Below, piece by piece: positions 1 to 9,427 of a stretch of DNA of 64,000 nt; within the stretch, counting starts at the first letter, position 1, and each line of letters opens with the position of its first letter. The notes below the pieces were generated by a model. The model had not been told where the DNA came from. It searched no databases and saw only the letters and a list, made by a program, of their open reading frames with translations. Source of the DNA: Neolewinella antarctica (GTDB lineage Bacteria > Bacteroidota > Bacteroidia > Chitinophagales > Saprospiraceae); NCBI RefSeq assembly GCF_011927835.1, contig NZ_JAATJH010000006.1, forward strand, positions 165,352-229,351, written 5' to 3'. The position numbers were made by a program, and so were the translations under genes.

Positions 1-184
1 CGACTTCGAAGCTGTGGGCGTCGGAATCGTACCGGGTGACCAGCTGGTCCACGGCTTCCAGTACCACTTTCTGGGCGAAGCGGACGCCGAAGTTTTCGGT
101 GAGCACGTCCTGCAGTTCTTCAAGGGAAATTGGCGAGGGGGCGGCGAAGATGAGGGCTTCAACGTGCTGGGCGAGGTACTGCAT
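1..184 (-). CDS. scpB: Segregation and condensation protein B, N-terminal part (cut by window edge)
   Basis: Reading the minus strand from an ATG at 184-182 gives 61 residues beginning MQYLAQHVEALIFAAPSPIS, open to the left edge. The VEALIFAA.PIS..EL opening is typical of ScpB, the kleisin partner that works with ScpA and SMC in chromosome condensation and segregation. Only the first winged-helix segment is visible, so the C-terminus cannot be assessed. A sequence reading TACCTTCG on the minus strand (191-198) resembles the Bacteroidota -7 element. The gene is transcribed divergently from the M20 peptidase at 306. Identification rests on the N-terminal motif alone. Confidence 0.8.
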   Translation of the reverse strand, partial: MQYLAQHVEALIFAAPSPISLEELQDVLTENFGVRFAQKVVLEAVDQLVTRYDSDAHSFEV

Positions 185-305
185 GGGGCGCGAAGGTAGG
201 GCCTTAGCTTTATTGGCCGGGGCCAATTCCCGCGGGTAGTGGTAGTGGCCGCGGGTGGGTGCTGGCCGGATAGTCTTACTTTACCGATAATTTCACTCCT
301 TACTT

Positions 306-1846
306 ATGCACCGACCGCTCGCCCTACTTTTTCTGCTCCTCGCTATACTCCCCTGCACCCGCGTCCGCGCCCAGATAACCGAACGGGCGACGGAGAACAG
401 CCTGCGGGAACGGACCCTACAAAGCCTGGAGGCCTACCAAGATTTTCTCTCCATGCCCAACGACGCGCGGCGGGAAGGGGAGCTCGAACCGAACCTGCGG
501 TGGCTGGAAGCAGCATTCGGGAAGCGTGGATTTACGGGCCAGCGGCTAGAAAACGAAGGGATTGATCTGCTACTGTTTACTTATGCCGCGGCAGCGCCCG
601 ATGCACAAACCGTCCTCTTCTACGGCCACGTCGATGGCCAGCCCGTCGACCGTTCAAAATGGGTGCTCAGCCTACCCTTCGAACCAGTTTACGGACGCAT
701 GACGACCACCCCCGAGGGGAACGTAGAATACCAAAAAGTAGACACACTCCCGGCCGACCCCGAGACCAGCGACGTACGACTCTTCGCCCGCGCCGCCTCC
801 GACGCGAAGGCCCCGCTGATGCTCTTCCTGGTTGCCTGGGACGAGATGATCGCGGCGGGCAAACGACCCGATTACATCGTGAAATTCATCGTCGACCCGA
901 TGGAGGAAACCAGCAGCCCCGACCTGCCGGGCGCGGTCACCACCCACCGCGCAGCCCTGGCGGCCGACCACCTGATCATCCTCGACGGGCCGGTGCACAC
1001 GACCAACAAACCCACGCTGGTGGGCGGCGCGCGCGGGATTGCGGGCGTACGCCTAACCGTCTACGGGCCCAAGCTCCCGCAACACTCCGGGCACTACGGC
1101 AACTACGCCCCGAACCCCGGCCTCCGACTGGCGCAGTTGCTGGCCGGCATGAAGGACGAGGACGGGCGGGTGACGATCCCCGGATTTTACGACGGGATCG
1201 AGCTCGACGACGCGACGCGCGAGTTACTGGCCGCCGTACCGGATGACTTGCCGGCTATCCACCAACAAATCGGATTTTCCACGCCGGACGCGGTCGGTGG
1301 AAATTTGCAGGAAGCTTTGCAGTACCCCAGCCTGAACATCAAAGGATTTCGCAGCGGCTACGTGGGCCAGGCGGCCCGGACGATCATCCCCGCGACGGCG
1401 GTAGTAAATATGGATATCCGTCTGGTGAAGGAATCCGATGGCGACCGGCTGCTCGGGCTGGTACGCGATTACGTGGAGACCGAGGGTTATTTCATCATCC
1501 CGGAAGGCCGCGAACCGACGGACGAAGAGCGCGCGGCGCACCCGAAACTAGCTTCCTTCAGCGGGAAAACGAGCTACGGTGCTTTCCGGACGGACCTCAA
1601 CGGCCCGACGGGCGCGTGGCTACAACGGGCGCTAACGTCTACGTTTGGGGAAGAACCGATTCTACTGCGGACGATGGGCGGCTCCGTGCCGATTGCTCCG
1701 TTCGTCAACATTCTTGATGTTCCAGCCGTCGTGCTGCCGCTCGTCAACCCGGACAATAATCAGCACAGCCCGAACGAGAATATTCTGCTGCGGAATTATT
1801 TCCGGGGGGCGGAGACGCTTTACGGGGTGTTGGTGGAGGAGTTAGG

Positions 1847-1862
<16 letters not shown>
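306..1862 (+). CDS. Secreted M20/M25/M40-family metallopeptidase
   Basis: 518 residues. A signal peptide covers about residues 1-22 (hydrophobic core, ending CTRVRA/Q), so the enzyme is exported. The M20 di-zinc pattern is present: GHVDGQPV with H108 and D110, a bridging Asp in ARAASDAK (D166), the glutamate pair in DPMEE (E200/E201), and a late His in NQHSPNEN (H487). An insert between about 260 and 380 fits the dimerisation (lid) domain. This family removes single residues from peptides or hydrolyses related amides; the substrate cannot be inferred. The length matches bacterial secreted dipeptidases of about 500 residues. The signal-peptide end (353-372) carries a copy of the GC-rich repeat found across the window. 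Confidence 0.85.
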
Positions 1863-1989
<127 letters not shown>

Positions 1990-1996
1990 ATGACCC

Positions 1997-2824
1997 TTAT
2001 CCCAAAATCCGCTTCTTCATCACCTCAAATTCTTCCTGCGTAATAATATTCTGCGCCTTCATCTCGGCGAGTTCTTTGATCTTACGGATGGCGGCGTCGT
2101 TGATGGGCGCGGTCGCGGGTGCGGAGGATTTGGTGGGTGCGCTCGGGTCTTCTAGTAAGTCGGCGGCGGCCGTAGCCTGCGGCGTGTGGCCGGGGCTGCC
2201 GGGGTCCGGGACGGCGGACGTCGTGGGCGGCGGGGTAGGGTTGAAGCCGGTCGGCATCGTGGAGGCTGGCTTAGGAGACGTGGGCGGTACGATAGATTCG
2301 CCCTTATTGTCCGCTTCCTTTTTCCAATCCTTAGCTACGTCCTTACCCTTCTCAAAACTTTCGTTGTACAATTTCTTGAGCCGGTCGGTATCAAAATCGA
2401 GGAAGGTACCACCGTGGGCGAAGTGTTGTTTAAAGACTTCCCCGAGCGCGTAAGTACTCGCACCGTTGACGGCCGCCGTAGTGATGCCACCAATGATGGT
2501 GCCGATACCGGGGACGAGCTTGATCAGACTGCGCGCGCCGGCCCGGGCCATGGTACTGGTCGTTAGGGAGCTGACGATGGCTTTGCCCTGGGTTTCGGCG
2601 AAATCGATATCGTAGACCCGCGTCAGTTGCCGGATCATGTCGAGTTGCAAAGCCGAGACGGCGAACACATCCGCAATCGGTAGCGGAATAATGTAACTCG
2701 CGCCCATGCTCCAGAGCACGTGGTTGCGAATGATGGTTTCGGCGTGGCGATTTTTATCGTTGGTCGGTCCCATGAAGGAGTCTTTTAGTTGCTTCTTGGC
2801 GAAGTCGGTGATTTTTTTGCGCAT
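1997..2824 (-). CDS. DUF697-type protein with C-terminal SHOCT domain
   Basis: 275 residues. Residues 1-145 carry a hydrophobic, glycine-rich domain (MGASYIIPLPIADVFAVSALQ; LVPGIGTIIGGITTAAVNG) of the kind found in DUF697/YcjF-like proteins, often small membrane-associated proteins near GTPases. Residues 145-235 are a low-complexity Pro/Ser/Ala/Thr linker. The last 35 residues (IRKIKELAEMKAQNIITQEE...KKRILG) form a SHOCT domain, a short oligomerisation module. The linker includes APATAPIND, encoded by a copy of the GC-rich repeat (2105-2126). It converges on the M20 peptidase gene across a heptamer array. The role is unknown. Confidence 0.75.
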   Translation of the reverse strand: MRKKITDFAKKQLKDSFMGPTNDKNRHAETIIRNHVLWSMGASYIIPLPIADVFAVSALQLDMIRQLTRVYDIDFAETQGKAIVSSLTTSTMARAGARSLIKLVPGIGTIIGGITTAAVNGASTYALGEVFKQHFAHGGTFLDFDTDRLKKLYNESFEKGKDVAKDWKKEADNKGESIVPPTSPKPASTMPTGFNPTPPPTTSAVPDPGSPGHTPQATAAADLLEDPSAPTKSSAPATAPINDAAIRKIKELAEMKAQNIITQEEFEVMKKRILG

Positions 2825-2927
2825 GATGTTACTTGGAACGCACGGGGGGCGGTTCGGGTTATTTCTGGGGTAGGGAAGTTCTAGTTTATAGATGAACGGG
2901 CTTTATTGTTAGATGGAAGGAGGGGAA

Positions 2928-2986
2928 TAGGCGGTAGGAAGCATTAGTCAGTAGGCTGGTAGGCGGTAGGACGATTATGTGGTAGG
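2928..2986 (+). repeat. Heptamer repeat, TAGGCGGTAGG orientation, upstream of four-helix gene
   Basis: TAGGCGGTAGG, TAGGCTGGTAGGCGGTAGG and TGGTAGG units occur upstream of the gene at 3075. They are the reverse complement of the CTACCGC array downstream of that gene (3466-3570), so the gene is bracketed by inverted arrays. Confidence 0.8.
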
Positions 2987-3074
2987 TAATTGTATTCGTT
3001 TTTAAACGATAGTATTCGTTTAAGATGCTTCTACATTTGGGGAACATTTAGAGATTTGTGCAAAATCGTTCGAT

Positions 3075-3446
3075 ATGGCTGCTTCTAATTTTACTACTTG
3101 GTTTGCGTATGAGAAGGGTATGCGACTAGCGAAGTGCGTCTCCCAACTCGCCCGAAATCGATTTCCGAGAGAAGAAAAATACTCACTGACCGATCAGATA
3201 CGCCGATCTTCGCGCTCCGTGTGTTCGAATCTTGCGGAGTCCTTCGCAAAACGCGTCTACCCCAAACATTTCGCCGCCAAACTAACCGACGCCATGGGTG
3301 AGAATTACGAAACACAGGTCTGGCTACAAGTAGCACTAAACGAAAAGTACATTAGCGAAGAAGTCTACCAAGAATACCAAGCAGCCTCCGAGGAAGTAGG
3401 GAGACTCCTGACATTCATGCATCAGAACCCCCACAAATTCACCTAA
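3075..3446 (+). CDS. Four-helix-bundle protein (23S rRNA intervening-sequence protein family)
   Basis: 123 residues, helical throughout, with the family landmarks SLTDQIRRSSRSVCSNLAE and EVGRLLTFMH near the end. Members of this family (related to Avd of diversity-generating retroelements) are small basic bundle proteins found in 23S rRNA intervening sequences and scattered as stand-alone genes. Their function is generally unknown. The usual length is 115-130, so this copy is intact. The unusual context is that CTACCGC heptamer arrays in opposite orientation lie on either side, as if gene and flanks arrived together. No reverse transcriptase or variable-repeat target is nearby. Confidence 0.85.
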   Translation: MAASNFTTWFAYEKGMRLAKCVSQLARNRFPREEKYSLTDQIRRSSRSVCSNLAESFAKRVYPKHFAAKLTDAMGENYETQVWLQVALNEKYISEEVYQEYQAASEEVGRLLTFMHQNPHKFT

Positions 3447-3465
3447 CCCAAGGATTACAGTCGTA

Positions 3466-3570
<105 letters not shown>

Positions 3571-3574
3571 AAAA

Positions 3575-4567
3575 ATGCCCACCATCCTAGCCATAGAATC
3601 CAGCTGCGACGACACCAGCGCCGCCATCGTAAAAGACGGTAAAGTCCTCAGCAACGTAACCGCCACCCAGGCCATCCACGTGGAGTTCGGCGGCGTCGTG
3701 CCCGAACACGCCAGCCGGGCGCACCAGCGGAACATCGTGCCAACCGTTGCCGTAGCCTTCCAGCGCGCCGAGCTCACACCGGAAGACGTGGACGCGGTCG
3801 CCTTCACGCGCGGTCCCGGCCTGATCGGTTCCCTCATGGTCGGCGTCAGCTTCGCCAAAGCCTTCGCGCTGGCCCGCGACCTGCCCCTCATCGAAGTCGA
3901 CCACATGCAAGCCCACGTACTGGCCCACTTCGCCGAAGACCCCAAACCCGAATTCCCCTTCCTCTGCCTTACCGTTTCCGGTGGCCACACCCAACTCGTC
4001 GTCGTCCGCACCGCCCTCGACCAGAAAGTCATCGGCCGCACCCTCGATGACGCCGCCGGCGAAGCCTTCGACAAGACCGGCAAAATGCTCGGCCTCGACT
4101 ACCCCGCCGGCCCGGAAGTCGACCGCCTCGCCCAAACCGGCCAACCCACCGTCGCCTTCGCCCGCCCCGACCCCGGCGAACTCAACTTCTCCTTCAGCGG
4201 CCTCAAAACCAGCGTCCTTTATACCCTCCAGAAGAAACTACGCGAAGATCCAGACTTCGTAAAAAATAACCTCGCCGACACCTGCGCCTCCATCCAGGAA
4301 GTCATCGTCTCCGTCCTCCTCCGCAAGATCGAACTGGCCGTAGCGCAAACCGGCCTCACTAGGGTCGCCCTGGCCGGCGGCGTCAGCGCCAACAGCAGCC
4401 TCCGTGCCGGACTGACCGAACTGGGCAAAGAGAAAGGGTGGCAAACCTTCATCCCCCGCTTCGAGTACTGCACGGACAACGCGGCGATGATCGGCGTTAC
4501 CGGCGCTTTCAAGTATGCCGCCGGCAAGTTTGTGGGGCAGGATGTGGCCCCCGCCGCTCGCTTCTAG
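3575..4567 (+). CDS. tsaD: tRNA N6-adenosine threonylcarbamoyltransferase
   Basis: 330 residues, full length for TsaD. It transfers the threonylcarbamoyl group from TC-AMP to A37 of ANN-decoding tRNAs, together with TsaB and TsaE (not in this window). Landmarks: MPTILAIESSCDDTSAA at the start, GGVVPEHASRAH, the metal-binding pair H110 and H114 in VDHMQAH, SGGHTQLV (135-142), GEAFDKTGK, the ALAGGVSANS nucleotide loop, and the late Asp of CTDNAAMI. The start is unambiguous. Its leader consists of CTACCGC repeats. Essential in most bacteria. Confidence 0.95.
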   Translation: MPTILAIESSCDDTSAAIVKDGKVLSNVTATQAIHVEFGGVVPEHASRAHQRNIVPTVAVAFQRAELTPEDVDAVAFTRGPGLIGSLMVGVSFAKAFALARDLPLIEVDHMQAHVLAHFAEDPKPEFPFLCLTVSGGHTQLVVVRTALDQKVIGRTLDDAAGEAFDKTGKMLGLDYPAGPEVDRLAQTGQPTVAFARPDPGELNFSFSGLKTSVLYTLQKKLREDPDFVKNNLADTCASIQEVIVSVLLRKIELAVAQTGLTRVALAGGVSANSSLRAGLTELGKEKGWQTFIPRFEYCTDNAAMIGVTGAFKYAAGKFVGQDVAPAARF

Positions 4568-4881
4568 CTCACCGACTACTGTACAACCTATCATTAATTG
4601 AAGCTCATCGCGTCAAATTTTTTTGAACACAAAAAGCACATAAGTAACAAAAGGCACAAAAATCAAACTAACGCAGAAGATTTACTGCTAACCTTTCTGT
4701 GTTTTTGTCCTTTTCTGTGTCTTTTGTGTTCTCCGCTTTGTCCGGTGGGGTGACCGTACTAAAAAGAGTGGCGTAGCCACGAAGAGCCGTGCGGTAGCTA
4801 CCCGCCGCAGGCAGCAGCGCAGCTAATCAAATATCAAGAGCACGAAGTACAGCGAAGCTAATCGCATATTGAATACCGCAT
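4568..4881. repeat. Intergenic stretch with an AT-rich imperfect palindrome
   Basis: No gene is seen. About 4625-4731 holds AACACAAAAAGCACATAAG-type sequence and its rough complement (TTTTTGTCCTTTTCTGTG..TTTGTGTTC). This resembles the arms of the larger palindromic family at 29.3, 39.4, 41.1, 47.3 and 52.9 kb but lacks clear terminal motifs. GAAGCTAATCGCATAT-like words close the stretch just before the EamA gene. Confidence 0.5.
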
Positions 4882-4950
4882 ATCAACAAACAAACCTCCG
4901 CCAACGCCCAAATCCACCTAGCCGTCCTCCTCTGGGGCTTCACCGGCATC

Positions 4951-5757
4951 ATGGGCGACTGGATCCAACTCTCCGCCCTCACCCTCGTCTGGTGGCGGGT
5001 GCTCATCACGTCCGTAGCCCTCGCGCCGTTCATTCGCCCCCGGGCCTTACTGGCCGATCTCGGCCGCAAGCAACTGCTGATCTTCGCCGGCCTCGGCGTA
5101 CTCGTCGTGCTCCACTGGGTCACCTTTTACGGGGCAATCAAACTCGCCAACGCCAGCGTCGGGTTGATCTGCCTGGCGACGACGTCGCTCTGGTCCAGCC
5201 TCATCGAGCCGTTCGTGATGCGCCGGCCGGTCAACTGGTTCGAAACGTCGGTGGGCCTGCTCATTTTGCCGGGGATTTACCTGATCGCCGACGGCGTCGA
5301 CCCCGGGATGACGGACGGAATCATCGTCGGGCTGGTCTCGGCAATTCTCGTTTCTTTCTTCACCGTCTACAACAAAAAGTACGTAGAGAAGACCGACCCG
5401 CTGCGGATCGTTTTTCTCGAACTGGGGGCGGGTACGCTGTTTCTGACCCTATTTCTGCCCTTTTTCGGTGGGCAGTTTTGGCCGTCGCCGGTGGACTGGA
5501 TGTGGCTGGTCATCCTGGCGCTGCTCTGTACAATCTTCACCAACTGGCTGTTTCTGCGGGCTTTGCGGGAGCTTTCCGCCTTCGCCGCCAACCTGACCGT
5601 CAACCTGGAGGCCGTTTACGGGATTTTGTTGGCTTACTTTTTACTGGACGATGCCAAAGAGTTGGAGCCAACCTTCTACGTGGGGACGGCCGTCATTATC
5701 GTGGCCGTTTTTGGCTACGCCATCGCCAAAAGAGTACTGCGCGGGCGGGCCAAATAG
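4951..5757 (+). CDS. EamA/DMT-family permease
   Basis: 268 residues from the only ATG, but the frame is open back to a stop at 4870-4872 and the upstream codons encode INKQTSANAQIHLAVLLWGF. HLAVLLWGF is the usual first helix of EamA permeases, so translation probably begins near 4882 at a non-standard codon (ATC, or ATA at 4873). From 4951 the first helix is lost. The remainder has about nine hydrophobic segments and the two-fold EamA repeat (LICLATTSLWSSLIEP; FAANLTVNLEAVYGILLAYF). It is an inner-membrane exporter of small metabolites; the substrate is unknown. Confidence 0.8.
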   Translation: MGDWIQLSALTLVWWRVLITSVALAPFIRPRALLADLGRKQLLIFAGLGVLVVLHWVTFYGAIKLANASVGLICLATTSLWSSLIEPFVMRRPVNWFETSVGLLILPGIYLIADGVDPGMTDGIIVGLVSAILVSFFTVYNKKYVEKTDPLRIVFLELGAGTLFLTLFLPFFGGQFWPSPVDWMWLVILALLCTIFTNWLFLRALRELSAFAANLTVNLEAVYGILLAYFLLDDAKELEPTFYVGTAVIIVAVFGYAIAKRVLRGRAK

Positions 5758-5793
5758 CGTTGCCGCCCCGTCAACCCTGCTCTGCTGAATTTT

Positions 5794-5815
5794 CCCGGCA
5801 CCCGCGCCCGCGCCC
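5794..5815 (-). repeat. GC-rich dispersed repeat copy
   Basis: CCCGGCACCCGCGCCCGCG and following bases; a one-base variant of the dispersed word GGCGCGGTCGCGGGTGCC on the minus strand, lying just after the EamA gene. Confidence 0.65.
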
Positions 5816-5927
5816 ACCCAAATCTACGGCCGGAGGCGAAAGGTGACGTAAAAGCCACCGCTGCGACAACTGAATTAAGCGTTAATACCGTACTTTTAAC
5901 GGCGTCAACCCTGTTACTAATCGACCA

Positions 5928-8843
5928 ATGCTCCCACGTCTCGTATTCACTAAACTCCTGCTGGCGCTGTGCTTAGTCACCGCTTACGGCCAGTTGATCA
6001 ACCACCGCCCGGGCGAGTTGATCGTGGAATTGGGCGCGGACGTAGATGCCGAGAAATGGATGAAGGAGCAAGGCAGATTGGGCACCGCCGCCGCCCTCGG
6101 TCGATCCACCAACATCTACCTGGTGCGCTTCGACCACGACCTCTATTCCCAGCGCCTGCTGGCCAAAAGATACTGGACCGACGAACGCGTCCGCCTCGTC
6201 CAGAATAACCACAACATTGCCCCCCGCCGCGCGCCCAACGACCCGCGCTACGCCGAGCTCTGGCAGTACCTGAACGTCGGCCAGTTCGACAACGGCACCC
6301 CCGGCGCGGACATCAACGTCGAGCCGGCCTGGGACGTCACCACCGGCGGCGTGACCGCCAACGGCGATACCATCGTCGTTGCCGTACTCGACGACGGAAC
6401 CGACCTCGACCACGAAGACCTCGTTGCTAACCTCTGGCGCAACCACGGCGAAATCCCCAACAACGGCGTGGACGACGACCGGAACGGCTACGTCGACGAC
6501 TACTACGGATACGACACCGACGACGATGACGGCGACCCCGAGGCTACTTCCCCCCACGGCACGCCCGTGGCCGGCATCATCGGCGCGGTCGGCAATAACG
6601 ACCTGGGCGTGACGGGTGTGAACTGGCAAGTCAAGATCATGACCATCCGCAACGGGCTCGTCAACAACGAAGCTGAGGTACTCCAAGCCTACGGCTACGC
6701 CCTCGACGCCCGTCGACTCTACGACGCGACGGACGGAGAAAAGGGTGCCTACGTCGTGGTCACCAACGCCAGCTGGGGCCGTAATTTTGGTGACGTGAAC
6801 GATAGCCCCGTCTGGTGCTCCCTCTACGATCAACTCGGCGAGGCCGGCATCCTCAACGTCGGCGCGGCCGCTAACCTCAACATCGACGTGGACGAGCGCG
6901 GCGACTTGCCCACCAACTGCCCGTCGGAGTACCTAATCGGCGTAACTAATCTGGACGCCAGGGGGGAACGCGTGTCGAATGCCGCCTTTGGTGCGACGTC
7001 CGTCGACCTGGGGTCCGCCGGCCAGGAAGTGCTGACGACCGGGTTCGGCAATAATTACCGACGGTTCGGGGGGACTTCTTCCGCCACGCCCCACGTCGCC
7101 GGAGCCGCCGCCTTACTGTACGCCGCCCCCTGCGCAGCATTCGGAGAGCTCCTTACCGCGGACCCCGCCGCCGCCGCCCGCTACGTCCGCCAAGTCATCC
7201 TGAGCGCGACCCGCGCCAACCCCGAACTGGCCGGTAAAACCGTTACCGGCGGCCAGTTGGACGTCGGCGCCGCGATGAACCTGCTGATGAGCGCCTGCGA
7301 CGACTGCTTCGCCCCCACCGCCTTCGGCGTCACGCCGGCGGACGATTCGGCGACCGGTCTCGTTGTCAACGTCAACCTTACCGAGCGCATTACCAGTAGT
7401 ACCCTCCGCTACCGCCTGACCGGCGCGACACAATTCACCACAGTTGCTAACCCTAGCTTCCCCCTCACGCTACCGAACCTGGGCGTTTGCACGAGTTATG
7501 ACTTTGAGCTCTTTGCCTCCTGCGGGGAGGAAGTTTTACCGGTGCAGTCACTCACGGCGAGTACGGACGGCTGCTGCACGATCCCGGCTGACTTTGCGGT
7601 CACGTCCGGCAAAGCACAAAACTTTACCGCCACCTGGACCCCGACGCTCGCTGGTGGTCTGTACCGAATCCGCTTCCGGAAGGTTGGCGACGAAGACTGG
7701 CGGACGCGTTCTTCCCGCGGCAGTAACGTCACGATCGCCGGAGGCATCGAGGCCTGCACGGCTTACGAATTTGAATTCCGGACGGAATGCCCGGGAGAAA
7801 CGACTGAGTATGGCGCGCGCCGAACGACGACCAGCAAGGGATGTGGTGCTTGCCTGGAGGAAGAATATTGCCTCCCGGCCGGCTACACGAACCTGGACGA
7901 ATGGATCGAGGGGGTCAACATCGCCGGTATTTTTGACAACCAGTCCGGTGCCGATCCACGGGCCTACGGTGACTTCACCGGCCGGGAATCGATCACGCTG
8001 GTGCGCGGCGGCGTCTACCCGCTGATCTTGACGCCGGGCATTGTTTCCGCCCGCTCCACCGAAGAATTTCGGGTCTACGTAGACTGGGACCAGGATGGCC
8101 AGTTTGCTTCCGAGGAAATTATTGGCGAGGTGACCGCCGCGGATGGGGCCAGCGTCACGTTGAACCTGACCGTCCCCGAAGATGCGCCGACCGTCGCCAC
8201 CCGAATGCGGGTGATCATGCATTTCCTCAACGTCACCGGAACGGCCTGCTCCGTTGGCCGCACGGGCGAGTACGAAGATTACTGTTTGGACATCCAACCG
8301 GCCAGCGGCTGCCCGGCTCCGGAACTACTGGAGGCCGACTACGGCGACGACGGCTCGACGAGCCTCAACTGGCGGGCTTCGCAGTCGGCGGGCAACGATT
8401 ATCTGTTACGCTACCGCCCCGCGGGCAGTACGAACCCCTTCATAACGAAATCCGTCACCGGCATCACCGCGCAAGTCGACGACCTGAACCTCTGTAACGC
8501 CTACGAGATTGAAATCGCCAGCGTTTGCGGTGACGTGCCCGGCGAGTTCCGCGCGTTCGAATTTCTGGACGATTGCACGGATACCGTCGACCGGGAACTA
8601 GCGGATGAGGACTGGAACGTTTTTCCCAACCCGGCCACCACGTGGGTTCGGATAGAAGTAGCGCAGCCCCTACAAGCCGACCAGCTTCGGTTGTTTTCCA
8701 GCACCGGGCTGACGGTCATGGAGCAGCGTACCCTCGGTTCCTTTGCAGAATTACCGTTGGATAACTTACCTTCCGGGCTTTACCTACTCGAGCTGCGGAC
8801 GGCCGACGGGCGGCGTGGCGTACGCAGATTAATCATCCGCTAA
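5928..8843 (+). CDS. Secreted subtilisin-like S8 protease with GEVED domain and T9SS sorting tail
   Basis: 971 residues. Signal peptide about 1-21 (ending TAYG/Q), then a propeptide-like region to about 105. The S8 catalytic domain follows with D155 (VAVLDDGTD), H210 (SPHGTPVAG) and S384 (GGTSSATPHVAG). Asp/Asn-rich loops (160-200) suggest calcium sites. Two fibronectin-like regions follow (about 470-640), then a GEVED domain (about 690-800; VYVDWDQDGQF) and another fibronectin-like module. A C-terminal sorting domain (about 893-971; VFPNPATTWVRIE ... LPSGLYLLELRT) directs export through the type IX system. A surface-bound or released protease, probably nutritional. Confidence 0.93.
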   Translation: MLPRLVFTKLLLALCLVTAYGQLINHRPGELIVELGADVDAEKWMKEQGRLGTAAALGRSTNIYLVRFDHDLYSQRLLAKRYWTDERVRLVQNNHNIAPRRAPNDPRYAELWQYLNVGQFDNGTPGADINVEPAWDVTTGGVTANGDTIVVAVLDDGTDLDHEDLVANLWRNHGEIPNNGVDDDRNGYVDDYYGYDTDDDDGDPEATSPHGTPVAGIIGAVGNNDLGVTGVNWQVKIMTIRNGLVNNEAEVLQAYGYALDARRLYDATDGEKGAYVVVTNASWGRNFGDVNDSPVWCSLYDQLGEAGILNVGAAANLNIDVDERGDLPTNCPSEYLIGVTNLDARGERVSNAAFGATSVDLGSAGQEVLTTGFGNNYRRFGGTSSATPHVAGAAALLYAAPCAAFGELLTADPAAAARYVRQVILSATRANPELAGKTVTGGQLDVGAAMNLLMSACDDCFAPTAFGVTPADDSATGLVVNVNLTERITSSTLRYRLTGATQFTTVANPSFPLTLPNLGVCTSYDFELFASCGEEVLPVQSLTASTDGCCTIPADFAVTSGKAQNFTATWTPTLAGGLYRIRFRKVGDEDWRTRSSRGSNVTIAGGIEACTAYEFEFRTECPGETTEYGARRTTTSKGCGACLEEEYCLPAGYTNLDEWIEGVNIAGIFDNQSGADPRAYGDFTGRESITLVRGGVYPLILTPGIVSARSTEEFRVYVDWDQDGQFASEEIIGEVTAADGASVTLNLTVPEDAPTVATRMRVIMHFLNVTGTACSVGRTGEYEDYCLDIQPASGCPAPELLEADYGDDGSTSLNWRASQSAGNDYLLRYRPAGSTNPFITKSVTGITAQVDDLNLCNAYEIEIASVCGDVPGEFRAFEFLDDCTDTVDRELADEDWNVFPNPATTWVRIEVAQPLQADQLRLFSSTGLTVMEQRTLGSFAELPLDNLPSGLYLLELRTADGRRGVRRLIIR

Positions 8844-8862
8844 ATTTCTTAGGCAGTAATTT

Positions 8863-9237
8863 ATGTACCGATTTTTCCTCCTCTTTCTGGTCATGATTAC
8901 CACTGGCCTGGCGCTAAAGTTTTCGCTCCCCTGGTACACTCCGGCGATCGCCGCCGGCTTGCTGGCGGGCGCCCTACCGGTCTGGCGCAGGGCTGGCTTC
9001 TACTTTTCTTTCCTCGGGGCTTTGCTGGTGTGGGGCGTCTACGTGGGCTACCTGCACTTCGATTCCGAGGGGCGGCTGAGTGATCGCCTGGCGGTCACCT
9101 TTGGGGTAGGGAGTGGCTGGATGCTCGTGCTGATCACCGCGCTGTGGGGGGGGATTACGGCTGGCCTGGGCGGCTGGTTCGGCGCTAGTCTGCGGCGGAC
9201 GTTGATGGCGGTGCGTGAACGCCCCGGCAAGGTTTGA
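8863..9237 (+). CDS. Small hypothetical membrane protein
   Basis: 124 residues with four likely transmembrane segments (about 2-19, 25-41, 45-65, 80-105) and a short basic tail. It begins 19 bp after the subtilase stop and may be co-transcribed with it. I do not recognise a family; short four-helix proteins of this kind are common and unassigned in Bacteroidota. The start ATG is the first in frame. Confidence 0.6.
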   Translation: MYRFFLLFLVMITTGLALKFSLPWYTPAIAAGLLAGALPVWRRAGFYFSFLGALLVWGVYVGYLHFDSEGRLSDRLAVTFGVGSGWMLVLITALWGGITAGLGGWFGASLRRTLMAVRERPGKV

Positions 9238-9427
9238 AGTTTGCTGATCCACAACGCGATTGGTTGGGTACCGAGGGACGCAGGAAAGTACGAACGAACG
9301 AAACGATAAGAACCAAGATTTACCGATTAGAAATCACCTCGTTCGGTGACGTAGCCAGCCTATTGTCTAATAATCATCCGCCGGGCGGTGGGAATTTTGT
9401 TTCTTTATCCCAGATTAACATCTCACT

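Noticed and set aside
4869..5846. 325-residue Arg/Pro-rich frame over the EamA gene
   Set aside because: Composition typical of an out-of-frame reading of GC-rich DNA; the alternate frame has a proper membrane protein.
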